Position numbers and translations under genes: made by a program | Source of the DNA: Dehalococcoidales bacterium | GTDB taxonomy: Bacteria; Chloroflexota; Dehalococcoidia; Dehalococcoidales; UBA3254 | NCBI GenBank assembly: GCA_028718465.1 | Contig: JAQULX010000215.1 | Location: 1 to 5,626, forward strand | DNA: 5,626 nucleotides | Reading direction: 5' to 3' | Notes under the pieces: generated by a model | Seen by the model: the letters and a program-made list of their open reading frames with translations, nothing else | What the model was told of the DNA's origin: nothing | Databases searched by the model: none | In this document: in pieces, positions 1 to 5,626 of the stretch | Layout: the number at the start of each line of letters is the position of its first letter | Position numbering within the stretch: position 1 is the first letter of the stretch

Positions 1-1093
1 TATCAATCAAAGAGTCGACCGCTTCCTGGAGCATGCGTTTCTCGTTACGGATAATGATCTCCGGCGCCCCGATATCCATAAGGTGATGCAAACGGTTATT
101 GCGGTTGATTACCCGGCGGTAGAGATCGTTTAAGTCGCTGGTAGCGAATCTTCCGCCGTCCAGCTGGACCATGGGACGCAGGTCGGGGGGAAGGACCGGT
201 AAGACCGGTAAGATCATCCATTCGGGCTTATTCGAGCTCCGGCGGAAAGCTTCCACTACCTGAAGCTGTTTGCTGGCTTTCTTGCGGCGCTGACCGGATG
301 CCGAAAAGGTCTCCTGAATCAATTCATTACGCATCTGGTCCAGCACGATCGACCGGGTGATCTTCAAGATCGCTTCTGCGCCCATTCCGGCTTCAAAAAC
401 ATCGCCGTATTTTTGCTTGAGATCATAGTACTGGCTCTCAGCCAGCAGCTCTTTGACATGGATGTCCTTAAGTTGTTCGATAGCGGACTGGGCTTCATCC
501 CTGATCTTGACTTCCTCGTCGATACTCTCGCTGCGGATCTGGTTGATATCCTCGACCACGGCCTGGTTGGTCTCCATCTCGACCACTTTCTCTTCAAGAT
601 CAGACTGCCGTTTAGCGATTTCAGCAGCCAGATCGTCTTCCATTTTCTTGATAAGGGCCTGTCGCTTCTCCTCATTGATAGAGGTAATGATATAGTGTGA
701 AAAATAAAGCACACGGTCCAGGCTGCGGGGCGAAAGGTCCAGCAGCAAACCCAGCCGGCTGGGTACGCCTTTGGCGAACCAGATATGGCTCACCGGGCAG
801 GCTAACTCGATGTGTCCCATACGCTCGCGGCGTACTTTGGCGCGGGCTACCTCGACTCCGCACTTATCGCAGATAATGCCCTTATAGCGGATTTTCTTAT
901 ATTTACCGCAGAAGCATTCGAAGTCCTTGGTCGAGCCGAAGATTCTTTCACAGAAAAGTCCGTCCCTTTCTGGCTTCAGAGTACGGTAGTTGATGGTCTC
1001 CGGTTTGGTTACTTCACCGTAAGACCAGCTCCTGATTTGCTCAGGCGAAGCCAGTGAAATGCGTACTGCATCAAAATCGTTAACTTCAAGCAT
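1..1093 (-). CDS. rpoC: RNA polymerase subunit beta' (RpoC), N-terminal 364 residues, cut by the window edge
   Basis: RpoC pairs with RpoB to form the RNA polymerase active-site cleft; it carries the clamp, lid, rudder and catalytic Mg site. Only the N-terminal part is visible. Translation from the ATG at 1093 gives [20 protein letters not shown], a standard beta' start. The zinc ribbon is intact, with Cys60, Cys62, Cys75 and Cys78. A Lys/Glu-rich, probably coiled-coil segment follows at about residues 139-213; it is absent from compact beta' proteins such as those of Bacillus, and lies where actinobacterial RpoC also has a helical insertion. Residues about 292-310 ([16 protein letters not shown]) form the lid region, followed by the highly conserved [20 protein letters not shown] stretch and the clamp helices. 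The catalytic NADFDGD motif lies outside the window. The start overlaps the rpoB stop by 8 nt and has an upstream GAGGTGG ribosome site. No frameshift is seen. Identification is secure. Confidence 0.98.
   Translation of the reverse strand, partial: MLEVNDFDAVRISLASPEQIRSWSYGEVTKPETINYRTLKPERDGLFCERIFGSTKDFECFCGKYKKIRYKGIICDKCGVEVARAKVRRERMGHIELACPVSHIWFAKGVPSRLGLLLDLSPRSLDRVLYFSHYIITSINEEKRQALIKKMEDDLAAEIAKRQSDLEEKVVEMETNQAVVEDINQIRSESIDEEVKIRDEAQSAIEQLKDIHVKELLAESQYYDLKQKYGDVFEAGMGAEAILKITRSIVLDQMRNELIQETFSASGQRRKKASKQLQVVEAFRRSSNKPEWMILPVLPVLPPDLRPMVQLDGGRFATSDLNDLYRRVINRNNRLHHLMDIGAPEIIIRNEKRMLQEAVDSLID
194..211 (-). repeat. 9-bp perfect tandem repeat within rpoC
   Basis: Two adjacent copies of GACCGGTAA (plus strand) at 194-202 and 203-211 keep the rpoC frame and encode LPV-LPV at residues 295-300, at the base of the lid. 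Related RpoC proteins have similar amino acids here (for example [14 protein letters not shown] in E. coli), so this may be codon convergence on a naturally repetitive peptide instead of a recent duplication. Confidence 0.7.
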
Positions 1094-4000
1094 TGTCTTG
1101 TTCCACCTCTTCAGAAGTCTCCGGAGTGGTCTCATGCTCAGCAGAAAGCTCCAGAGGCTCTCCGGATTCCTCTTCATTAATTACTTCAATAGATAAACCC
1201 AGGCTTTGCAGCTCTTTTACCAGGACCTTGAAAGATTCCGGCACGCCGGGCTGAATGATGTCCTCATTCTTCACGATGGCCTCGTAAGTCTTCGCACGGC
1301 CGGTGACATCATCGGATTTAATGGTCAGCACCTCTTGCAGGTTATGGGCTGCCCCGTAGGCTTCAAGCGTCCAGACTTCCATCTCGCCGAAACGCTGACC
1401 GCCGAACTGAGCTTTACCGCCCAGCGGCTGCTGCGCGATCAGGGAGTAGGGGCCGGTAGAGCGAGCATGCACCTTGTCCTCGACCAGATGGATCAGCTTC
1501 ATCATATAGATGTTGCCGATGGTAACCGGCTGGTCAAAAGGCTCACCGGTGCGGCCGTCACGAAGAATGACCTTACCGGTAATTGGAGAGGCTAGGTTTT
1601 TCTCCGAGCTGACCTTTTTGGCCAATTTCTCCAGTTCCGGAAGTTCATGGTTATCGACAGAGATGCCGCTTTCCTCCAGCCACAGCCTCAAGCAGGCTTT
1701 CTTGGCTGCATCCGGGTTTTCGCTGTCAAATACTTTTTCCGCGTCATAACCCTGCTCGGTAAGCCATTCCGTTGCCTTATCGACATCCAGTGTAGGCTTA
1801 TTATCCAGGGGGTCAAGCTGGACCGCGTCGGCCTTCTGGACGATCCAGACACGCGCCAATCCGCTCTCGATATCGTTATCGGTAGCTCCGTCAAACACCG
1901 GGGTTAGAACCTTTATTCCCAGCATCTGGGCTACCCAGCCTAGATGGGTTTCCAGAATCTGGCCGATATTCATACGGGAAGGTACACCGATGGGATTAAG
2001 CACAATATCAACCGGCGTTCCATCCGGCAGGAAAGGCATATCCTCTTTAGGAGCGATCATGGCCACGACACCCTTGTTGCCGTGGCGACCTGCGATTTTA
2101 TCACCTACGGACACTTTTCTTTTCTGGGCTACCCAGACTTGCACCCACTGGTTGACGCCGGCCGGGATCTCGTCGGAGTTCTCCCTGGAAAAGACCTTGA
2201 CGTTGATGACCTTTCCCCATTCACCGTGCGGCACCCGCAGGGAGGTGTCCTTGACTTCGCGAGCTTTCTCTCCGAAGATAGCGCGCAGAAGCTTCTCTTC
2301 TGCGGAAAGCTCCGTTTCGCCCTTGGGGCTGATCTTGCCCACCAGGATATCTCCGGGATTGACTTCGGCTCCGATGCGGATAATGCCGTACTCATCCAGT
2401 TCGCGCAGACTTTCCTCACCTACATTCGGGATATCGCGGGTTATTTCTTCCGGGCCGAGTTTGGTATCCCGGGCTTCGACTTCATGTTTTTCAATATGGA
2501 TCGAAGTAAACTTGTCATTTTCCACCAGCCGGCTGCTGATGACGATGGCGTCCTCGTAGTTATAGCCTTCGAAACTGGCAAAAGCACAGACTACATTATG
2601 GCCCAGGGCTAGCTCTCCGCGCTCGATAGCCGAACTGTCGGCAATGATGCAGCCGGCTTCAATGCGGTCGCCTTTATTGACAATAGGCTTCTGGGTGATA
2701 CAGGTCCCCTGGTTGGTCCGCACGAATTTCATAAGCTGGTAGGTATCTTCCCTGCCGTCATCCCGTGTGATCACGATTTGCGACCCGGTAACGGAAGTAG
2801 CGACACCGGAGTTCTGGGCAAAGAGCAGTTGTCCGCTGTGCTTGGCTGCCTCCGCTTCCATACCGGTAGCCACCAGCGGCGATTCGGCTCGTACCAGAGG
2901 CACAGCCTGTCGCTGCATGTTGGCGCCCATAAGCGCGCGGTTGGCGTCGTCATGCTCCAGGAAGGGGATCAGGGCGGTCGCCACGCTGACGATCTGTTTG
3001 GGTGACACATCCATCAGTTCGACTTCTTCCGGCTTGACGAATACGTAGTTTTCCGCCAGCCGGGCCTCGACTGTGTTGCCGACAAACTGGCTGCGCTCGT
3101 CCAGTTTTGCATTGGCCTGGGCAATAGTATAGATATCCTCTCTATCGGCCGAGAAGTAGTTGACTTCATCGGAAACATAAGGCACGACCTTAACCCTGGT
3201 CTTCGGCAGCCTGGAAATCCTGGCGAAATTCTTGGCAGTGATTACCGTTCCGGCTTTGACAATAACCTTGCTTTCTTCATCTTTCAGAGTCTCTCTGACT
3301 GTCCGGTCAATCAATTTTTTATCGGTATTATCCAGTTCATTGATTACCGTCCGGTAAGGGCTTTCGATGAATCCGTATTCATTAATACGACTGTATGTAG
3401 CCAGCGAGCCGATCAGACCGATGTTAGGTCCTTCCGGAGTCTCGATGGGGCAGATGCGGCCGTAGTGAGAATAATGCACATCGCGGACATCGAACCCGGC
3501 GCGTTCGCGGGACAGACCGCCGGGGCCCATAGCTGACAAACGGCGCTTATGAGTGACTTCCGCCAGCGGATTAGTCTGGTCCATGAACTGGGACAACTGG
3601 GAGCCGCCGAAAAATTCCCTCACCGCGGCCACCACCGGGCGGATATTGACCAGAGCACTGGAGGTAACGGCTTCAGTCGGAATAATGCTCATTCGTTCCT
3701 TGACTACCCGCTCCAGTCGCAAAAGTCCGATACGGAACTGGTTCTGTAACAGTTCACCCACGGTGCGCACGCGGCGGTTGCCGAGATGGTCGATGTCATC
3801 GCCGTGATCTTTACCATTATTAATAAGAATGATGCGGCGGATGATCTCAACGATGTCTTCACGAGTCAGGGCCCGCACTGTTTCCGGGACATTGATGCCC
3901 AGGCGAGTATTCAGTTTATACCGCCCGACATTCCCAAGGTCGTACCGGGCCTCATCGAAGAAAAGGTTGCTGATCAGTTTCCGGGCGTTCTCCAGATTCG

Positions 4001-4763
4001 GAGGATCGCCAGGTCGCAGCTTGCGGTAGATGTCTATCAGGGCTTCAGCCTCATCTTTGACGCCCAGGTCGCGTTCGATTGTGGACTTCATATATTGATG
4101 GTCGGGATTGGTATCAGCATCGGTAAAAAGATTGATCAATTGCTCATCAGTACCGTAGCCGATGGCGCGTAAAAGGGTGCTCATGGGGATTTTGCGCTTG
4201 CCGTCGATCTTGCCGGCAATGATATCCCGGTTGCTGGTCTCGAATTCCAGCCAGGCGCCCCGGGTGGGAATAACCTTGCCGGAGCAAAGGACTCTACCGC
4301 TGGTAGGGTCTTCTTTGGCGGTAAAATAGACGCCGGGTGAGCGCAGTAACTGACTGACCACGATTCGTTCGGCCCCGCTGGTAATAAAAGTCCCTTTGGC
4401 GGTCATCAGCGGTATATCACCGAAAAACAGGTCCTGTTCCTTGATCTCTCCGGTCTCTTTCACAAGCAGGCGGGTCCGGACATAGAGAGGAGCGGAATAG
4501 GTCAGGTCTTTTTGCCGGCACTCCTGTTCATTGTAGCGCGGTTCGCGAAATTCATAACCAACGAAGCTGAGTTCTAGCCTGTTGCCTGTGAAATCTTTTA
4601 TTGGCGAGATCTCCTCAAATAGCTGCTTGAGGCCCTTTTCCTGGAACCAGCCAAAAGAGTTAAGCTGAACTTCAATTAAATTAGGAACCTCAAGTATCTG
4701 GGGCAAATGGGAAAAAGACTTACGTCCATCAGATGTTCCGGGTCCGACACAAGTAGAAACCAT
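1086..4763 (-). CDS. rpoB: RNA polymerase subunit beta (RpoB), complete, 1225 residues
   Basis: RpoB is the second-largest subunit of RNA polymerase; it binds the nucleic acids and initiating nucleotides and forms the rifampicin pocket. The N-terminus has the expected [17 protein letters not shown] motif (residues 24-40). The rifampicin region is at residues 386-416 (SQLSQFMDQ ... [13 protein letters not shown]), followed by [15 protein letters not shown] (436-450). Lys889 and Lys897 match E. coli Lys1065 and Lys1073, which contact the initiating nucleotide. [13 protein letters not shown] (930-942) and [17 protein letters not shown] (1115-1131) are intact. Between FDGA (957-960) and DGRTGEPF (1069-1076) lie 108 residues, against about 22 in E. 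coli and Bacillus, so there is an insertion of about 85 residues. The tail (1197-1225) has 12 acidic residues and no Lys or Arg. The ATG at 4763 is chosen because GAGGAG lies 5 nt upstream and the N-terminal length is normal. The gene is probably cotranscribed with rpoC. Confidence 0.99.
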   Translation of the reverse strand: MVSTCVGPGTSDGRKSFSHLPQILEVPNLIEVQLNSFGWFQEKGLKQLFEEISPIKDFTGNRLELSFVGYEFREPRYNEQECRQKDLTYSAPLYVRTRLLVKETGEIKEQDLFFGDIPLMTAKGTFITSGAERIVVSQLLRSPGVYFTAKEDPTSGRVLCSGKVIPTRGAWLEFETSNRDIIAGKIDGKRKIPMSTLLRAIGYGTDEQLINLFTDADTNPDHQYMKSTIERDLGVKDEAEALIDIYRKLRPGDPPNLENARKLISNLFFDEARYDLGNVGRYKLNTRLGINVPETVRALTREDIVEIIRRIILINNGKDHGDDIDHLGNRRVRTVGELLQNQFRIGLLRLERVVKERMSIIPTEAVTSSALVNIRPVVAAVREFFGGSQLSQFMDQTNPLAEVTHKRRLSAMGPGGLSRERAGFDVRDVHYSHYGRICPIETPEGPNIGLIGSLATYSRINEYGFIESPYRTVINELDNTDKKLIDRTVRETLKDEESKVIVKAGTVITAKNFARISRLPKTRVKVVPYVSDEVNYFSADREDIYTIAQANAKLDERSQFVGNTVEARLAENYVFVKPEEVELMDVSPKQIVSVATALIPFLEHDDANRALMGANMQRQAVPLVRAESPLVATGMEAEAAKHSGQLLFAQNSGVATSVTGSQIVITRDDGREDTYQLMKFVRTNQGTCITQKPIVNKGDRIEAGCIIADSSAIERGELALGHNVVCAFASFEGYNYEDAIVISSRLVENDKFTSIHIEKHEVEARDTKLGPEEITRDIPNVGEESLRELDEYGIIRIGAEVNPGDILVGKISPKGETELSAEEKLLRAIFGEKAREVKDTSLRVPHGEWGKVINVKVFSRENSDEIPAGVNQWVQVWVAQKRKVSVGDKIAGRHGNKGVVAMIAPKEDMPFLPDGTPVDIVLNPIGVPSRMNIGQILETHLGWVAQMLGIKVLTPVFDGATDNDIESGLARVWIVQKADAVQLDPLDNKPTLDVDKATEWLTEQGYDAEKVFDSENPDAAKKACLRLWLEESGISVDNHELPELEKLAKKVSSEKNLASPITGKVILRDGRTGEPFDQPVTIGNIYMMKLIHLVEDKVHARSTGPYSLIAQQPLGGKAQFGGQRFGEMEVWTLEAYGAAHNLQEVLTIKSDDVTGRAKTYEAIVKNEDIIQPGVPESFKVLVKELQSLGLSIEVINEEESGEPLELSAEHETTPETSEEVEQDNA
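1103..1109 (-). promoter_or_regulatory. ribosome binding site of rpoC, inside the rpoB 3' end
   Basis: GAGGTGG on the minus strand ends 9 nt before the rpoC ATG at 1093 and lies within the last rpoB codons (encoding EEVE). It supports this ATG as the start. With the 8-nt overlap of stop and start (ATGCTTGA, 1086-1093), it suggests that ribosomes finishing rpoB help start rpoC. Confidence 0.7.
1560..1883 (-). other. segment of rpoB coding for an insertion near the C-terminal end of beta
   Basis: Codons 961-1068 lie between two highly conserved blocks, TPVFDGA and DGRTGEPF. In E. coli and B. subtilis these blocks are about 22 residues apart, whereas here they are 108 apart. The extra sequence has no glycine-rich or low-complexity character. 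It reads as helical, with stretches such as [15 protein letters not shown] and [14 protein letters not shown]. The reading frame continues cleanly into conserved sequence on both sides, so this is not a frameshift or an intein: the conserved intein splice residues are not seen. I recall similar extra sequence in Dehalococcoidia, but cannot confirm that here. Confidence 0.8.
3516..3608 (-). other. rifampicin-pocket region of rpoB
   Basis: Codons 386-416 align without gaps to E. coli residues 507-537. The main resistance positions carry the sensitive-type residues: Gln392 (E. coli 513), Asp395 (516), His405 (526) and Ser410 (531). Differences from E. coli include Thr397 (Asn518), Ala401 (Ser522), Val403 (Ile524), Leu409 (Ile530) and Met412 (Leu533). 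The sequence shows these residues directly; any effect on drug binding is inference. Confidence 0.9.
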
Positions 4764-4768
4764 AAATA

Positions 4769-4774
4769 CTCCTC
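4769..4774 (-). promoter_or_regulatory. ribosome binding site of rpoB
   Basis: GAGGAG on the minus strand sits 5 nt before the ATG at 4763, a near-ideal Shine-Dalgarno site that fixes the rpoB start. No other in-frame start with a comparable site is seen nearby. Confidence 0.85.
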
Positions 4775-4792
4775 AAACTTTATTCTTTTGAG
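4772..4792 (-). promoter_or_regulatory. possible small hairpin covering half of the rpoB ribosome site
   Basis: On the minus strand, CTCAAA (4792-4787) and TTTGAG (4777-4772) form a perfect 6-bp inverted repeat around a 9-nt loop. The 3' arm includes GAG of the GAGGAG ribosome site. The stem has only two G-C pairs, so it is weak, and a regulatory role is speculative. Confidence 0.3.
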
Positions 4793-4890
4793 CCTGAATG
4801 TTAACGCTGCTGCCCGTTAGAAGGCAAAAGGGGGTACTGAAGGTTGTATTTTGAAACGAAAATATTTAAGAGGCGCAATCACAAATTATA

Positions 4891-4919
4891 ATGATATCAC
4901 CACTTGTAAAAAATGTCAA
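4891..4919 (-). promoter_or_regulatory. sigma70-type promoter P2, proximal to rpoB
   Basis: A perfect -35 TTGACA (4919-4914), a 17-nt spacer and a -10 TATCAT (4896-4891, five of six matches) are preceded by TGA, giving an extended -10. Transcription would start near 4884, leaving a leader of about 120 nt before the rpoB ATG. A second TATAAT follows directly (4890-4885), but at a 23-nt spacing it is unlikely to pair with this -35. Spacing and consensus make this the better-scoring promoter for rpoBC. Confidence 0.75.
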
Positions 4920-4929
4920 GCCCCCCCAT
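4897..4929 (-). other. possible 10-codon upstream reading frame in the rpoB leader
   Basis: ATG at 4929 opens a frame encoding MGGLDIFYKW and stopping at TGA (4899-4897). GAGGTGG lies immediately before the ATG, but with no gap, too close for normal ribosome placement. The frame overlaps the P2 core promoter and would exist only on transcripts from P1. There is no run of a single regulatory amino acid. It is probably a chance frame and is listed for completeness. Confidence 0.15.
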
Positions 4930-4997
4930 CCACCTCGTTTAAAGATTTTCAATTATGGACAGGCAGGCCAAATACACTTTTTATTCAATTAATGGGT

Positions 4998-5026
4998 ATT
5001 ATACCACCTGTTTTTCTTTTTGAAAA
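4998..5026 (-). promoter_or_regulatory. sigma70-type promoter P1, distal to rpoB
   Basis: TATAAT (5003-4998) is a perfect -10, preceded by TGG to form an extended -10. TTTTCA (5026-5021) lies at 17-nt spacing and matches the -35 consensus at four of six positions. The start site would be near 4991, giving a leader of about 228 nt. The -10 is centred in a short palindrome, GGTAT-A-ATACC (5005-4995), which could be incidental or an operator half-site. Confidence 0.65.
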
Positions 5027-5029
5027 GTC

Positions 5030-5053
5030 GGCTGTCTCTAGGCTCAGGCAGCC
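5030..5053 (-). terminator. weak hairpin, possible poor terminator after the amidohydrolase gene
   Basis: On the minus strand, GGCTG (5053-5049) and CAGCC (5034-5030) can pair around a 14-nt loop, followed by GAC and a four-base T run. A competing hairpin, GGCAG/CTGCC (5064-5060 with 5051-5047), overlaps it. Both stems are only 5 bp and the T-tract is short, so termination would be inefficient at best. The T-tract overlaps the -35 of P1. Confidence 0.2.
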
Positions 5054-5129
5054 ACAATTCTGCCCGTCATTTTAAGGAGGTCAGCAATAAAGCAGTAGCC
5101 AGACGTCTTATGCCAATAAAGGTTGAATA

Positions 5130-5626
5130 TTATGCTGACCAGACCATCTTCCCCCCCACTAAAGTCATCTCTACGGAGATATCCTTGAGGTCTTCCGCAG
5201 CCGCTTTAAGGGGATTGGAGCTTAACACGACTATATCAGCCAGCATTCCCTGAGACAGTGAGCCTTTAATACTCTCCTCGAAAGAGGCATAAGCTCCGTT
5301 GCGGGTGTACATATCCATGGCTTGCCGTACAGGGACCTTCTCTTCAGGGGATAATGTCTGCCCGGACTCTGCCCGGCGGGTGACCGCCGCATAGATGCCG
5401 TGCAAAGGGTTCAGCGGTACTATGGGCGAGTCCGAACTTCCGGCGACCACCACACCGGCGTCTATAAGGGACCGGAAGGGGTACAGCCACGGCTGGGTTT
5501 CCTCCGGCACATCGACAAGATATCGTTCCCCATGGTAGTAGACAAAGGGCGGCTGACTGACCACGACCGCTTTCTGCTTGCTCAACCTGGCGCATAGCTC
5601 CGGTGGGCATTCGGAGCAGTGCTCAA
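5130..5626 (-). CDS. YtcJ-like metal-dependent amidohydrolase (Amidohydro_3 family), C-terminal 164 residues, cut by the window edge
   Basis: This is the C-terminal part of a cytosolic-type amidohydrolase of the YtcJ/Amidohydro_3 group, which hydrolyses C-N bonds of unidentified small substrates using metal in a TIM barrel. The frame is open to the window edge, so the TTG at 5585 is not taken as the start. Visible residues begin with Glu-His, matching the family's RIEH metal-ligand motif; the His is visible residue 2. VVVSQPPFVYYHGERYL follows, then LIDAGVVVAGSSDSPIVPLNP (residues 53-73), where Asp65 is the expected catalytic aspartate. IYAAVTRR and MYTRNGAYASFEE then lead to the family's usual C-terminal strand module, KGSLSQGMLADIVVLSSNPL ... 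LVGGKMVWSA, ending in TAA at 5130. Three Cys lie close together (visible residues 3, 6 and 11), which is unusual. The substrate cannot be told from this sequence. The gene is on the same strand as rpoB but lies 366 bp upstream, behind separate promoters. Confidence 0.88.
   Translation of the reverse strand, partial: EHCSECPPELCARLSKQKAVVVSQPPFVYYHGERYLVDVPEETQPWLYPFRSLIDAGVVVAGSSDSPIVPLNPLHGIYAAVTRRAESGQTLSPEEKVPVRQAMDMYTRNGAYASFEESIKGSLSQGMLADIVVLSSNPLKAAAEDLKDISVEMTLVGGKMVWSA

Larger units (their letters stand above)
4764..5129 (-). other. intergenic region between the amidohydrolase gene and rpoB, AT-rich, carrying promoters and leader
   Basis: These 366 bp have no convincing protein-coding gene on either strand. 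On the minus strand they contain two promoter-like elements (4998-5026 and 4891-4919), an rpoB leader of roughly 230 nt from the upstream promoter or 120 nt from the downstream one, and the rpoB ribosome site. A run of seven G (4927-4921) abuts the -35 of the downstream promoter. No strong intrinsic terminator follows the amidohydrolase gene. There is no rplJ, rplL or other ribosomal protein gene here, unlike the common rplKAJL-rpoBC order. I see no known riboswitch or ribosomal-protein leader motif. Confidence 0.7.

Noticed and set aside
413..863. Open frames on both strands within the rpoC region (plus 413-700; minus 364-714 and 672-863)
   Set aside because: They are alternate-frame shadows of rpoC, whose own frame is unbroken through this stretch and gives conserved sequence.
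1560..1883. The extra RpoB sequence as an intein or mobile insertion
   Set aside because: It is too short for an intein, lacks the Cys/Ser start and His-Asn end expected at splice junctions, and shows no terminal repeats.
1944..2612. A 222-codon open frame on the plus strand opposite rpoB
   Set aside because: It lies wholly antisense to a highly conserved part of rpoB, resembles no family I know, and is explained by the codon bias of the opposite strand.
4811..4826. Hairpin TGCC/GGCA in the rpoB leader as an attenuator
   Set aside because: It has a 4-bp stem with an 8-nt loop and no T-tract after it, so it is too weak to support attenuation.
4851..5075. A 74-codon plus-strand frame in the intergenic region
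   Set aside because: It crosses both minus-strand promoters, has no ribosome site at its start and gives a low-complexity peptide resembling no known family.
5073..5118. A perfect plus-strand AAGGAGGT motif, suggesting a divergent gene toward the amidohydrolase
   Set aside because: No start codon lies at a workable distance. The next ATG (5109-5111) is about 29 nt away and its frame ends at once (ATG CCA ATA ... runs antisense to the amidohydrolase). Chance match.
5151..5157. A run of seven G in the amidohydrolase coding strand as a phase-variable tract
   Set aside because: It encodes part of the conserved VGGK segment 9 codons before the stop. Slippage there would only alter the tail, and nothing else suggests phase variation.
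5583..5585. TTG at 5585 as the start of a short 151-residue protein
   Set aside because: The frame continues upstream to the window edge with conserved family sequence (Glu-His metal-ligand motif), so TTG is an internal Leu codon.

Overview
This window holds the 5' part of rpoC, all of rpoB, and the 3' end of an amidohydrolase gene, all on the minus strand. Transcription runs from high to low coordinates, so the order along the transcript is amidohydrolase, then a 366-bp intergenic region with promoters, then rpoB, then rpoC.

The organism is a bacterium with moderate GC content. RpoB and RpoC look closest to what I remember of Dehalococcoidia (phylum Chloroflexota). The reasons are a roughly 85-residue insertion near the RpoB C-terminus, a helical insertion after the RpoC zinc ribbon, and an rpoBC pair that does not follow rplJ/rplL. 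This placement is inference from memory, not from a search.

Layout. Positions 1-1093 encode the first 364 residues of RpoC (beta'), ending inside the clamp helices that bind sigma. Positions 1086-4763 encode a complete 1225-residue RpoB (beta). The two genes overlap by 8 nt (ATGCTTGA), which suggests translational coupling and matched synthesis of the two subunits. Positions 4764-5129 have no convincing gene, but carry two well-formed sigma70-type promoters reading toward rpoB, both with extended -10 elements, and a strong Shine-Dalgarno site for rpoB. Positions 5130-5626 encode the last 164 residues of a YtcJ-like amidohydrolase (Amidohydro_3 family), whose gene continues beyond the right edge.

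RpoB and RpoC form the two-subunit catalytic core of RNA polymerase. The amidohydrolase has no evident functional link to them and is separated from them by the promoters. I found no mobile element, CRISPR array, tRNA, rRNA or novel system. The points worth a second look are the lineage-specific polymerase insertions, natural residue differences in the rifampicin pocket, and the architecture of the rpoB leader.
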